From F23-B02 sp963613665 (GTDB lineage: Bacteria > Bacillota > Clostridia > Oscillospirales > Oscillospiraceae), in contig CAVEAL010000009.1 of NCBI GenBank assembly GCA_963613665.1, forward strand, positions 22,159 through 86,158: a DNA stretch of 64,000 bases. The letters run 5' to 3'. Shown piece by piece: positions 1 to 10,997 of this stretch (positions are counted from its first letter, which is position 1; the number at the start of each line of letters is the position of its first letter). The notes beneath the pieces were generated by a model. The model worked only from the letters and a program-made list of their open reading frames with translations, was not told where the DNA came from and searched no databases. The position numbers were made by a program, and so were the translations under genes.

Positions 1-1351
1 TCTCGTCGGCATTGCTGCCGAAGGCGACGTTATCCCCGACCGTTCCCGTGAACATGACGGCCTTCTGAGAGACGTAGCCTATCTTGGCGTAGAGCGTTTC
101 GAGCTCGTAGTCCCTGACGTTCACTCCGTCAACGAGCACCTCGCCCTCCGTTGCATCGTAAAATCTCGGGATGAGGTTCATGAGCGTCGTTTTGCCCGAG
201 CCCGTAGAGCCTATGAAGGCAACGGTCTCGCCCCTGTTTGCTTTGAAGCTCACGCCGCTGAGGACGCTGCCGCTGCCGCCGGGGTAGGTGAAGCTCACGT
301 TTTTGAACTCGACCGTGCCGGCGGACTCGCCGGAGCCGGTATAGGAGCCGCTGACGACCCTGGGCTGCGTCGCAAGCACCTCGCTTATACGCTTTGCAGC
401 CTCGAGTGCGCGCGGCAGGATGATAATGACCATGACGATCATGATAAAGCTCATGATGACCTGCATCGCGTAGGACATGAAGACGATCATATCCGCAAAA
501 ATATCCACGCGCATGGCGACAGCCTCCGCGCCGGTCCCTGCGACCGAGGTTATGAGCACCGCGCCTATCCAGTATATCGACATGTTCAGGCAGTTCATGA
601 CAAGTCCCATGAAGGGGCTTAAAAGCGTCATGGTGCGGTTTGCAAACAGGGAGTTTTCAAGAAGCTCGGTGTTGACCTTCTCGAATTTCTTTTCCTGATA
701 AGCCTCGGCATTGTACGCGTGCACGACGCGGATGCCGGTGAGATTTTCACGCGCGGCCTGGTTGAGCGAATCCTGTAACCACTGGATGCGCTTAAATCGC
801 GGGAAGGTGCGCACGACCGCGATGCTCAGTATCGCAACAAGCAGCACGACCGCAATGCCCGTCGCCAAGGACCACTGCCATGCCTTGCCTGCGATCTTCA
901 TGATCGCCCACACGGCCATAAGCGGTGCCTTGACTATCACCTGCAAAGACAGAACGACCAGCATCTGCACCTGGGACACGTCATTTGTCGAGCGGGTGAT
1001 AAGGCTTGCGGTTGAAAACGCGTTTATTTCCTCGAGAGTGAAGCTCTCGACCTTGTAGAACATTTCCCTTCTCAGACGTCTCGAGAAATTCGCCGCGATG
1101 CGCGAAGCAAAAAAGCACACCGCGACCGACGAGACAAGACTGCCGAGCGCACACAGCAGCATCATGCCGCCCGCGCTCCAGACATCGCCTATGGCGCTGC
1201 CCGGAGTCTCGATAAGCGTCGTTATCTCGGACATATAATCGGGTATCATGAGGTCGAGCACGACCTGTGCGGCAACGAAAACAAGGCTGAACACGGAAAA
1301 CAGCCATTCCTTCGCCCTCAGATACCTGAAGAGTTTTAAAAGTTTAAGCAT
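1..1351 (-). CDS. ABC transporter ATP-binding/permease protein (MdlB/MsbA-like exporter half), 3' end outside window
   Basis: Reading the minus strand from an ATG at 1351 (GGAGG ribosome site at 1365-1370) gives about 450 residues that run off the left edge. The protein starts MLKLLKLFRYLRAKEW, has several hydrophobic segments typical of a type I exporter membrane domain, then a linker and a nucleotide-binding domain with Walker A GSTGSGKTT (about 210-185) and a Q-loop region (GYVSQKAVMF, about 80-55). The Walker B and signature motifs lie beyond the window. Such exporters work as dimers and move lipids, drugs or peptides out of the cell; the substrate cannot be read here. The gene starts 26 nt after plsC on the same strand, so the two are probably cotranscribed. 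Confidence 0.9.
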   Translation of the reverse strand, partial: MLKLLKLFRYLRAKEWLFSVFSLVFVAAQVVLDLMIPDYMSEITTLIETPGSAIGDVWSAGGMMLLCALGSLVSSVAVCFFASRIAANFSRRLRREMFYKVESFTLEEINAFSTASLITRSTNDVSQVQMLVVLSLQVIVKAPLMAVWAIMKIAGKAWQWSLATGIAVVLLVAILSIAVVRTFPRFKRIQWLQDSLNQAARENLTGIRVVHAYNAEAYQEKKFEKVNTELLENSLFANRTMTLLSPFMGLVMNCLNMSIYWIGAVLITSVAGTGAEAVAMRVDIFADMIVFMSYAMQVIMSFIMIVMVIIILPRALEAAKRISEVLATQPRVVSGSYTGSGESAGTVEFKNVSFTYPGGSGSVLSGVSFKANRGETVAFIGSTGSGKTTLMNLIPRFYDATEGEVLVDGVNVRDYELETLYAKIGYVSQKAVMFTGTVGDNVAFGSNADE

Positions 1352-1377
1352 TTAGCGGCAATATCCTCCTTTACCTT

Positions 1378-2205
1378 TCATTCCTTTTCCGCATCAAGAT
1401 GCTGCTCTATCATATCCTGAGCAAGCTGCGCAGTCTCCTTGGTCTTATGCTCCCTGACGTAATCGGAGTCGATAACGCCGAGCACATCTATGTATATGGA
1501 CGTTTTTTTCAGAGGGAAATTGTGAACGAGCTTATCGGTGTTGCGCAGAGCGACGACGACTACGGGCACTCCCGCCCGCTGTGCTATCTTGAACGAGCCG
1601 GCGTGGAAGGGCAGCATGCCTTCCTGCTTGCTGCGCGTGCCCTCCGGATAGATGACGACCGAAGCATAGTCCTTGTCTATATACTCCGTCGCCGCCTTGA
1701 CGGTCTTGAGCGCCTCGCGGTTATTTTCCCTGTCCAGCGGCAGGCAGCCACACTTGTGCATGACCTTGCCGATGATGGGGATGTTAAGGTTGCCCGGCTT
1801 TGATATGAAGGTGAGCTCCTCCTCCGGCATTTTGTGAACCATGACCACGGGGTCTGCCAGCGAACGGTGGTTTGCTACCATGAGATAGCGCGTATCATGC
1901 GGTATGAGCTCCTTCCCGCTTATCGAAACGTCTGCGCGCGCATAAAAAACCAGAAGGTCCGCCACCGCGTGCAGATGCCACAGCCAGAATTCAGACGGCT
2001 TCTCCTGAAATTTGCTTTTGTCGATAAACAGCTCGGTCGCAAGGAGCATAGCCAGCGCGTAGGCTATGTGAGCGCCGAAAAAGTACTCGAAAAAGCGCAG
2101 CAGCATAACTCCCGTGACCTTCAGCGCACCTCCGCCCTGTCCGGCAATGAGCGTATGCAGTACGCTTCCGCCCGCGCCGATGGCGGCGAATATCTTAAGA
2201 AGCAT
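1378..2205 (-). CDS. plsC: 1-acyl-sn-glycerol-3-phosphate acyltransferase (PlsC family)
   Basis: The 275-residue protein has an N-terminal hydrophobic stretch, then the acyltransferase HX4D motif (NHRSLADP, near residue 112) and the YPEGTRSK block (near 187) that binds the glycerol phosphate. The family acylates lysophosphatidate to phosphatidate at the membrane in phospholipid synthesis. The start ATG follows GGGAGGCTGACCT at a good distance. The N-terminal extension of about 90 residues before the catalytic block is longer than in minimal PlsC proteins. It is the first gene of a likely two-gene operon with the ABC exporter. Confidence 0.9.
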   Translation of the reverse strand: MLLKIFAAIGAGGSVLHTLIAGQGGGALKVTGVMLLRFFEYFFGAHIAYALAMLLATELFIDKSKFQEKPSEFWLWHLHAVADLLVFYARADVSISGKELIPHDTRYLMVANHRSLADPVVMVHKMPEEELTFISKPGNLNIPIIGKVMHKCGCLPLDRENNREALKTVKAATEYIDKDYASVVIYPEGTRSKQEGMLPFHAGSFKIAQRAGVPVVVVALRNTDKLVHNFPLKKTSIYIDVLGVIDSDYVREHKTKETAQLAQDMIEQHLDAEKE

Positions 2206-2594
2206 AGGTCAGCCTCCCATTTTAAAATAAATTATAGCATTTTTATATTTTAACACGACTTCGGGAATTTCCAACAAGAATTTTTTGAATATTTTAAGAA
2301 TTTTTAAAGCATTCTTTAATTTCATCCGGATACGGGCCGCATTTGTTATTAAAAAATCAATGTTTTTCGGCCGCACAATACATTTTTGTGTGTTTTGTAC
2401 AGCTTGGGTGTTAATTTTACGCATCTTTCGTGAATATTGATAAATTTGTTGAATTTGAACGAAAGCCGCTTATTTTAAAATTGATTTTTCGCCTATAATA
2501 GTATAAAATACATAAACGAGTTGTTAACGGTATTTAAACGGAGAACCGTTGGAGCTCGTTAAATCCGTAACTAATTTAATAGGAGTGAATTTTT
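2206..2594. promoter_or_regulatory. AT-rich divergent intergenic region between plsC and hppA
   Basis: This 389 bp stretch has no credible gene and is far more AT-rich than its surroundings. A perfect minus-strand TATAAT at 2231-2236 fits a -10 box for plsC, but its -35 is poor. On the plus side a TATAAT lies at 2494-2499, about 85 bp before the hppA ribosome site; the TTGATT at 2481 is only 7 bp away from it and is not a normal -35. Promoters surely lie here, but exact elements are uncertain. Confidence 0.45.
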
Positions 2595-4595
<2,001 letters not shown>

Positions 4596-4610
4596 TAACA
4601 AAACAACCTG

Positions 4611-4643
4611 CACCTCCGGGGCGGCCGCCCCGGAGGTGTTTTT
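4611..4643 (+). terminator. Intrinsic terminator after hppA
   Basis: A perfect 28-nt palindrome (arms CACCTCCGGGGC / GCCCCGGAGGTG) begins 15 nt after the hppA stop and is followed by five T. This is a textbook rho-independent terminator. Confidence 0.95.
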
Positions 4644-4781
4644 ACATTTTCATCATAGTTTATTAACAAAGATTCTCGTCTTATATGTCATAATAGAGGC
4701 AATTGATAACATTAAAAGCCCTCAGCTTGACAGTGGGTGTATAATGTTATGGTAACCACTTTGCAACCCAAGGAGATCATT

Positions 4782-6029
4782 ATGCTGAAGAAAAACATGA
4801 AAAAGCTGTTGGCGTTCACGATGGCTCTTGTCATGACGATGAGCGTCACGCTCTCGTACATGTCCGTTTCGGCCTTTGCCGTGACGCAGTCGGAGATCGA
4901 TGCGCTGAAAACTCAGAAGTCGCAGCTTTCGAGCCAGAAGAGCAGCCTTCAATCGACGATCAACGCGCTTCAGAGCCAGCAGAGCGATCAGATAGCGCTT
5001 AAAAACGCGCTGGACGAGAAGAACGCGATCACCGTAAAGCAGATCCTCAACCTCAACGAGCAGATCGAGCTGCACACCCAGCTTATCGAGCAGAAGACCG
5101 AGGAGGTCGATGCCGCTCAGAAGGTCGCGGACGAGCAGCTTGAAAAATATAAGGTCCGCGTGCGCGCGATGGAGGAGTCGGGCAGATACAGCTACATCGA
5201 GGTCCTGTTCGGCGCCAGCAGCATCGGCGAGTTCCTGAGCCTTATCGACGATATCGGCGATATCATGAGAAGCGACAAGGAGCTTGAGAACGCTTACCGT
5301 CAGTCGGTCGAGGATCTCAAGACCGTCAAGGCCGAGTACGAGGAGGCCAAGGCCGAGATGGAGGACAGCAAGGCCGAGCTCGTCGCGCTCAAGGCACAGC
5401 AGGAGCAGGACATTGCCGAGGCAACGGCGGTAATCGCCGCGCTCCAGAGCGATATAAGCTCCAATTCCTCCGTTCTCAATGAGCTGTCGGCTCAGGAGAG
5501 CGCCCTCAACTCCGAGATCCAGAAAAAGGTCGAAGAGCTCAACAAACAGCAGGAAGAGGAAAAGAAGAATACCGGCGGCAATAGCGGCGGCAGTACCACC
5601 GGCACCGGCAACCTCGTATGGCCGAGCTACTGCACCTATATAACGAGCCGTCAGGGCCCGCGCACCCACCCCGTAACCGGCGAGTACAAAAACCACGGCG
5701 GCACCGATATCGGCGCAAGCTACGGCACAGCCATCTGGGCGGCAGACTCCGGCACGGTCGTCTATTCGTCCGACGGCTGGAACGGCGGCTGGGGCAACTA
5801 TGTCATGATCGACCACGGCAACGGCATGCAGACGCTTTACGCGCACATGTCCTCTCGCGCGGTCTCCGTCGGCCAGACGGTCTCCGCCGGCCAGACCATC
5901 GGCTATGTCGGCTCGACCGGCATGTCCACCGGCCCGCACCTGCATTTTGAGATGTACATAAACGGTTCGAGGATCGATCCTCAGACCCGCTACCCCAACG
6001 TCAGCTTCACCTACTCAGCCAGCGCCTGA
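4782..6029 (+). CDS. Secreted M23-family peptidoglycan hydrolase with N-terminal coiled coil (EnvC/NlpD-like)
   Basis: I start at the ATG at 4782 because AAGGAG lies 7-8 nt upstream and the encoded protein then begins with a Sec signal peptide (MLKKNMKKLLAFTMALV...SVSAFA). An upstream in-frame ATG at 4743 lacks a ribosome site. Residues about 35-255 are a long coiled coil rich in Q, E and K; a Gly/Ser/Thr linker follows; then a LytM/M23 domain with HGGTDIG near 305 and GPHLHFEMY near 385, giving the HxxxD and HxH zinc ligands. The family cleaves peptide cross-links in the cell wall, often under control of the coiled coil during division or sporulation. Length 415 aa is typical. It stands alone, followed by a repeat element. 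Confidence 0.92.
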   Translation: MLKKNMKKLLAFTMALVMTMSVTLSYMSVSAFAVTQSEIDALKTQKSQLSSQKSSLQSTINALQSQQSDQIALKNALDEKNAITVKQILNLNEQIELHTQLIEQKTEEVDAAQKVADEQLEKYKVRVRAMEESGRYSYIEVLFGASSIGEFLSLIDDIGDIMRSDKELENAYRQSVEDLKTVKAEYEEAKAEMEDSKAELVALKAQQEQDIAEATAVIAALQSDISSNSSVLNELSAQESALNSEIQKKVEELNKQQEEEKKNTGGNSGGSTTGTGNLVWPSYCTYITSRQGPRTHPVTGEYKNHGGTDIGASYGTAIWAADSGTVVYSSDGWNGGWGNYVMIDHGNGMQTLYAHMSSRAVSVGQTVSAGQTIGYVGSTGMSTGPHLHFEMYINGSRIDPQTRYPNVSFTYSASA

Positions 6030-6044
6030 TTTTCGGAGGAGCAG

Positions 6045-6451
6045 TTCTTGTACGTTTATGTTTGCGCCCGGTGTCGAAACATTGGAATAAAAAAACGTTT
6101 CGCGCTTTTTTTGAGGCGCATTGACGCTGTACCTATACGCTTTTTGCAGGTGCCCGGTATCGAAACAGTGGAATAAACAAAAGCGTTTCGCGCTTTTTTT
6201 GAGGCGATTTGAAACCGTTCCTATACGTTTATTGCGTGAACCCGGTATCGGGACGGCGGCATAAACTACGGCGTTTCGCCTCCCGCGAGTGCACCCCTGC
6301 CTTCCTCTGTCACGGTTTTTACCGCAGCTTCCGGTCGGGACACCGCAAAAACCGTATCGGTACTGCGCGGCAGCCGACGGATGAGGTGTTGTCAAAATTA
6401 AATATCAGACGAAAAAAGACAGTGCAGAGTAATATCTACACTGTCTTTTTT
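6045..6451 (+). repeat. Intergenic repeat element copy A
   Basis: This copy holds two to three tandem units of about 85-90 nt. Each has the pattern GAGGCG..TT, CTATACG, CCGGTATCG and CGTTTCGC. They are followed by a module with inverted arms around ACGGTTTTT / AAAAACCGT, and a hairpin at 6412-6451 with arms AAAAAAGACAGTGCAGA / TCTACACTGTCTTTTTT that could terminate transcription in either direction. The same modules recur at 8.4, 15.9, 17.3 and 19.5 kb. Open frames inside it are not genes. Confidence 0.85.
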
Positions 6452-6510
6452 CATAGCTGCGGTTTTTACAGCTCCGTCATTCCCTGTAGAAAGCTTATCT
6501 TGCCGGCTCA

Positions 6511-6583
6511 GCCTGTCACGGTTTTTGCCGCAGCTTCCGGTCGGGCTGACGCAAAAACCGTATCGGGACAATGCAGCAGCGCC
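6511..6583 (+). repeat. Partial repeat fragment (ACGGTTTTTGC stem module)
   Basis: The sequence from GCCTGTCACGG to GGGACAATG repeats only the module around ACGGTTTTTGC / GCAAAAACCGT (11 bp stem) also present in copies A, B, C and E. It lies just after copy A and before the Na/Pi symporter gene. The remaining 6452-6692 stretch holds no gene. Confidence 0.7.
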
Positions 6584-6692
6584 GCCGGAAAATTTACGTT
6601 GATTTTACAAAGCAAAGATAATTGATTTTATAAACGACGGATAAAATGGGGATTGTAAAATTAATTGTAAATTGTAAAGAGAGGGACATTTG

Positions 6693-8435
6693 ATGGACAT
6701 ATTTGACGCGCTGGAGATGATAGGCGGCCTGTGCCTGTTCCTGTTCGGCATGAACGTGATGGGTCAGGCGCTCGAGCGCCGCGCCGGAAGCCGTCTGCGC
6801 ACAACACTCAGCAAAATGACCGGCAGGCCCCTGACGGGCTTTCTGACCGGCCTTGTGATAACATCCATAATTCAGAGCTCATCGGCCACGACCGTCATGG
6901 TAGTCGGCTTCGTAAACTCGGGGCTCATGACTCTGAGGCAGGCCATCGGCGTCATTATGGGCGCGAACATCGGCACGACCGTCACTGCATGGCTGCTGAG
7001 CCTCGGCGGCATCAGCGGCGACGCGCTTTGGGTGCAGCTTTTAAAGCCCACGTCGTTCACGCCGGTGCTGGCGCTTATCGGTATTATAATGTACATGTTC
7101 AGCAAGGACAGCCGCAAAAACGATACCGGCATGGTGCTGCTCGGCTTTGCCACGCTCATGTTCGGCATGGATACGATGTCCGGCTCGGTGTCCGGGCTGG
7201 GCGACATCCCCGCATTCCGCGAGATGTTCATCGCCTTCACCAACCCACTGCTGGGCGTCCTGGCGGGCGCCGTGCTGACTGGCATCATCCAGTCGAGCTC
7301 CGCCTCAGTCGGCATACTCCAGGCGCTGGCGCTGTCCGGTCAGGTCAGCTACGCCGCCGCGATACCCATCATCATGGGTCAGAACATCGGCACCTGCGTC
7401 ACGGCGCTGCTCTCCTCGGTCGGAACGAGCCGCAACGCACGCCGCGCCGCAATCGTCCACCTGTCGTTCAACGTCATCGGCACCGTCGTGTGGCTGAGCG
7501 TTTTCTGCATCGTTCGCGCCGTCGCTGCCCCCGCTATACTCGGAGAGAGCGCGACGATGTACGGCATTGCGATCGTGCACTCGGCCTTCAACATTGCCTG
7601 CACCGCGCTTCTGCTCCCGCAGTCTGCACTGCTTGAGAAGCTCGCCGTACGCATCGTGCCGGACGGCAAAAAGGAAAAGGACGACGTCACGCTCGACGAG
7701 CGCCTGCTGGCCACTCCGCCGCTCGCGCTTGAGCAGTGCAGCGTTGTGACCGGCGACATGGCATCCCTCGCCGCGGGCGCGATGAAAAAGGCCGCGGGCT
7801 GCGTCCTGGACTTCGACTCCGCCGCCGCACAGGAGGTGCGCGAGGCCGAGGACAAGACCGACAAGTACGAGGATATGCTCGGCACATACCTGCTCAGGCT
7901 CGGCGCGGAGCCGCTGAGCGACGGCGACAGCGAGGAGGTCACGGAGCTGCTCAAGCTCATCGGCGATTTTGAGCGCATCGGCGACCACGCGGTGAACATC
8001 ATCGAGTCGGCCGAGGAGCTGCACGACAAGAAGCTCGAGTTCTCGCAGGCAGCCAAGTACGAGCTGTCTGTCATGACCGCCGCCGTCAGCGAGGTGCTTG
8101 ACCTTGCGGTCAAGGCCTTTGCCGGCAACGACGTGCAGGCCGCCAAGAGCGTCGAGCCGCTCGAGCAGGTTGTGGATGACCTTAAAAACCAGCTGCGCAC
8201 GCGGCATATTCTGCGCATGAAAAAGGGCGAGTGCAGCATCGAGGCGGGCTTTGTGTGGTCAGATCTTCTGACGAACTTTGAGCGCGCGTCCGACCACTGC
8301 TCCAATGTCGCACTGTGCGTGCTCGACATGAAAAAGCACACCCTGAGCGTCCACGAGACCCAGCATGAGCGCGTCGATATTCCCGAGTTCGGCGAGCAGT
8401 ACCGCCGCTACTCCGAAAAATACGCTCTTCCTTGA
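6693..8435 (+). CDS. Na/Pi-cotransporter family protein with C-terminal PhoU-like domain
   Basis: The 580-residue protein has two copies of the Na/Pi cotransporter core motif, IIQSSSATTV (near 55) and IIQSSSASVG (near 195), inside an N-terminal membrane domain of about 310 residues. A cytoplasmic PhoU-like helical domain follows (about 340-560), with FERIGDHAVNI, a typical PhoU metal-site sequence. The family takes up phosphate with sodium; the PhoU tail is thought to regulate it. ATG at 6693 has GAGAGGGAC upstream; the TTG just before it is an alternative start. It is flanked by repeat copies A and B. Confidence 0.92.
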   Translation: MDIFDALEMIGGLCLFLFGMNVMGQALERRAGSRLRTTLSKMTGRPLTGFLTGLVITSIIQSSSATTVMVVGFVNSGLMTLRQAIGVIMGANIGTTVTAWLLSLGGISGDALWVQLLKPTSFTPVLALIGIIMYMFSKDSRKNDTGMVLLGFATLMFGMDTMSGSVSGLGDIPAFREMFIAFTNPLLGVLAGAVLTGIIQSSSASVGILQALALSGQVSYAAAIPIIMGQNIGTCVTALLSSVGTSRNARRAAIVHLSFNVIGTVVWLSVFCIVRAVAAPAILGESATMYGIAIVHSAFNIACTALLLPQSALLEKLAVRIVPDGKKEKDDVTLDERLLATPPLALEQCSVVTGDMASLAAGAMKKAAGCVLDFDSAAAQEVREAEDKTDKYEDMLGTYLLRLGAEPLSDGDSEEVTELLKLIGDFERIGDHAVNIIESAEELHDKKLEFSQAAKYELSVMTAAVSEVLDLAVKAFAGNDVQAAKSVEPLEQVVDDLKNQLRTRHILRMKKGECSIEAGFVWSDLLTNFERASDHCSNVALCVLDMKKHTLSVHETQHERVDIPEFGEQYRRYSEKYALP

Positions 8436-8440
8436 TTTCG

Positions 8441-8827
8441 GAGGCGCATTTTCGGAGGCGCATTTTCAGAGGCGCATTAACTCCCTGCCTATACGGATAT
8501 TGCAGGTGCACGGTATCGAAACGACGGAGGAAACAAAAACGTTTCGCGCTTTTTTGAGGCGATTTGAAACCGTACCTATACGTTTATTGCGTGAACCCGG
8601 TATCGGGACAGCGGCATAAACTACGGCGTTTCGCCTCCCGCGAGTGCACCCCTGCCTTCCTCTGTCACGGTTTTTACCGCAGCTTCCGGTCGGGTGCATC
8701 GCAAAAACCGTATCGGTACTGCGCGGCATCGCCTCTAAAAAGCCTTCCCCTTGAGGGGAAGGTGAAGAGGTGTAAAAACAGAAGCTACGAAAAAAGACAG
8801 TGCAGACTATGATCTGCACTGTCTTTT
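8441..8827 (+). repeat. Intergenic repeat element copy B
   Basis: It begins 5 nt after the symporter stop with three short tandem copies of a GGAGGCGCATTTTC unit, then the 85-90 nt unit twice, the ACGGTTTTT stem module, a CTTCCCCTTGAGGGGAAG hairpin, and the shared terminator-like hairpin at 8792-8827. The latter lies just beyond the 3' end of the minus-strand TRAP permease gene, so it may end transcription from both sides. Confidence 0.85.
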
Positions 8828-8845
8828 CAGGTATATTTGTGACGA

Positions 8846-10858
8846 TTATGCCATGGCTGCGTTCTGCTCGTTCTTTGCCTTGATGAACTCGTAAGCGGTC
8901 AGGCCGCCGATGAGGACGAGGCCGACGAGGTCGGTCTTCCAGCCGGGAATGATAAGTCCCAGACCGCCGACGAAGAACAGGATGCGGACAAACCAGTTGA
9001 GCTCGCGCCTTACGAAGCCGTTGAGGCCCGCCGCGACGCCGTAGATGCCGAACATTGCGCTCACGCAGATGGAGACAACATCGATCCAGCTGTTGACGTC
9101 GATGAAGAGCATTGAGGGGCTGTAGGCGAAGACGTAGGGGACGATGAAGGCCGCGATGGCGAGCTTTGTTGCATTGATGCCCGTCTTCATGGGGTTTGAC
9201 TTTGCGATAGCGCTGCCGGCGTAGGCCGCGAGGGCAACGGGCGGGGTGATGTCGGCGACGATGCCGAAGTAGAACACGAAGAAGTGCGCTGCGACGGTTT
9301 TAACGCCGAGCTGTTCGAGGATCGGCGCGCAGGTGGCGGCCATGATGCAGTAGTTTGCGGTGGTCGGAACGCCCATGCCGAGGATGATGCAGCAGATCAT
9401 GGTCAGGAACAGGCCGATGATCAGGGTGTCACCCGACAGGGCGACGATGGCAGCGATGAGCTTGGACGCAAGACCCGTTACGGTGATGCAGCCCGCGATG
9501 ACGCCGGCCATCGAGCAGGCGACGGCGACGGTGATGGTGCCCTTGCCGCCGGCTTCAAGAGCCTCGACGATCTTTGCAAAATTCAGCTTGCTGTCCTTGT
9601 TTATAAGGCCGACGAGGATCGCTGCGACGATGGACAGAGCAGCCGCAAACTGCATGGTGTAGAGGTTGAAGCTGACCAGAACGATGAGCAGCACGATGGG
9701 CAGCAGCAGATATATCTTCGATACGAGCTGCTTGCCGGGGACCATTTCGCTGCGCGGAATGCCCTTCAGACCGAGCTTCTTGGCCTCGAGGTGGACTGCG
9801 ATGAAGATACCGGCAAAGTACAGGAAGGCGGGCAGGATGGCCTTGACCGCTATCGTGCTGTACGGCAGGTTGACGTACTCTGCCATGAGGAAGGCCGCCG
9901 CACCCATGATGGGGGGCATGATCTGGCCGCCGGTGGAGGCCGCAGCCTCGACGGCGCCTGCAAACTCGGGCTTATAGCCGGTTTTCTTCATCATGGGGAT
10001 CGTGACCGAGCCCGTGGTGACGGTGTTGCCGACAGAAGAGCCGGAGACCATGCCGCACAGAGCCGAGGACACGACCGCGACCTTCGCAGGACCGCCGGCC
10101 GCCGAGCCGCAGGCCTTGTTTGCAAGGTCGATGAAGAACTGGGCGATGCCGGTGCGCTCAAGGAAGGCGCCGAATACGATAAATACGACGATGAACTTCG
10201 CGCAGACGTTTATCGGGGTGCCGATAACGCCGCCGGTGCTGTAGAACAGGGTATAGGTGACTCTGGAGAACACGGTCTGGATATCCATGCCCTTGCCGAG
10301 CATGTTCCAGAAGGTATAGATCAGCAGAGCGCCCGCGACGCAGAGAATGGGAACGCCGACGCAGCGGCGGCACAGCTCCATCATACAGAGTATGCCGATG
10401 ATGCCGATGACGGTGAACTCCGGCGTCATCTTCGAGGCGCTCGTGAGCACTTCGATTATGGACTTGTAGCCGAAGCCGTAGTAGAAGAAGCAGGCCGCGC
10501 CCACTATCATGATCACCCAGTCGTACCAGGGCATGTAGTTTTCACGGACGTGGTGCTTGCTCATGGGGTAGTACAGATAGCCCATGATGGTGACGCAGCC
10601 GAGGAATATCATAAGACGTATCTCGAGCGATGCGTTGCTCCACAGGGTGGAGTATATGCAGTAAAGGGAAAACAGCGCCATGATGATGCGTATGACCAGC
10701 TGCGGAGTGCCCGTCCATATTCGGATGTTCGACTCCTTGTCATACTTCTTCATGACCTCCTCCACCTCTTCGATGGAAACGGTCTCCCCCAGATCCGCTG
10801 CGGAGGTGTCGATCTCAGGCTTCTGCGCGGCGGTGTCTTTTTTCTTGGACTGGGACAT
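8846..10858 (-). CDS. TRAP transporter fused permease (4TM + 12TM, TAXI-type)
   Basis: The 670-residue protein is hydrophobic throughout after a charged, cytoplasmic N terminus of about 45 residues. The layout (a short DctQ-like block, then a long DctM-like block with GGQIMPPIMGAAAFLMAEY near 315) is that of the fused permeases that partner TAXI binding proteins. It imports a small organic anion with an ion gradient; the substrate is unknown. It lies downstream of the TAXI binding-protein gene on the same strand, with a 12 bp stem-loop between them, so one transcript is likely. Confidence 0.93.
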   Translation of the reverse strand: MSQSKKKDTAAQKPEIDTSAADLGETVSIEEVEEVMKKYDKESNIRIWTGTPQLVIRIIMALFSLYCIYSTLWSNASLEIRLMIFLGCVTIMGYLYYPMSKHHVRENYMPWYDWVIMIVGAACFFYYGFGYKSIIEVLTSASKMTPEFTVIGIIGILCMMELCRRCVGVPILCVAGALLIYTFWNMLGKGMDIQTVFSRVTYTLFYSTGGVIGTPINVCAKFIVVFIVFGAFLERTGIAQFFIDLANKACGSAAGGPAKVAVVSSALCGMVSGSSVGNTVTTGSVTIPMMKKTGYKPEFAGAVEAAASTGGQIMPPIMGAAAFLMAEYVNLPYSTIAVKAILPAFLYFAGIFIAVHLEAKKLGLKGIPRSEMVPGKQLVSKIYLLLPIVLLIVLVSFNLYTMQFAAALSIVAAILVGLINKDSKLNFAKIVEALEAGGKGTITVAVACSMAGVIAGCITVTGLASKLIAAIVALSGDTLIIGLFLTMICCIILGMGVPTTANYCIMAATCAPILEQLGVKTVAAHFFVFYFGIVADITPPVALAAYAGSAIAKSNPMKTGINATKLAIAAFIVPYVFAYSPSMLFIDVNSWIDVVSICVSAMFGIYGVAAGLNGFVRRELNWFVRILFFVGGLGLIIPGWKTDLVGLVLIGGLTAYEFIKAKNEQNAAMA

Positions 10859-10926
10859 ATGAAAACGATCCTTTCACCCGGAGGTCTCCTCTCGGCCGCC
10901 GGGGCTTTGTTGTAATGCATTTACCG

Positions 10927-10962
10927 CAATGACTACGGGGCAGAAATGCACCGTAGTCATTG
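10927..10962 (-). promoter_or_regulatory. Stem-loop between binding-protein and permease genes
   Basis: Perfect 12 bp arms CAATGACTACGG / CCGTAGTCATTG with a 12-nt loop sit in the 139 bp gap between the TAXI binding-protein gene and the permease gene. No T-run follows on the minus strand, so it is more likely an RNA processing or 3'-protecting hairpin that gives more binding protein than permease; that role is inferred from other SBP transporters. Confidence 0.6.
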
Positions 10963-10997
10963 ATAATGTTGGTATTTCCGTTAAGATGCCGTTAAAG

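Noticed and set aside
4727..4745. TTGACA and TATAAT before the M23 peptidase gene
   Set aside because: The hexamers are only 7 bp apart, too close for one sigma-A promoter; the real promoter is near but not defined. A similar close pair at 57156-57176 was rejected for the same reason.
6209..6625. Open frames inside the intergenic repeats (also near 8564, 16076 and 19493) with nearly the same peptide
   Set aside because: Similarity comes from the DNA repeat, not from protein conservation; the frames run through hairpins and lack ribosome sites.
9284..10915. 543-codon plus-strand frame over the TRAP permease
   Set aside because: Composition is that of an antisense shadow (very rich in D, G, R, H), without motifs; the minus-strand transporter is certain.
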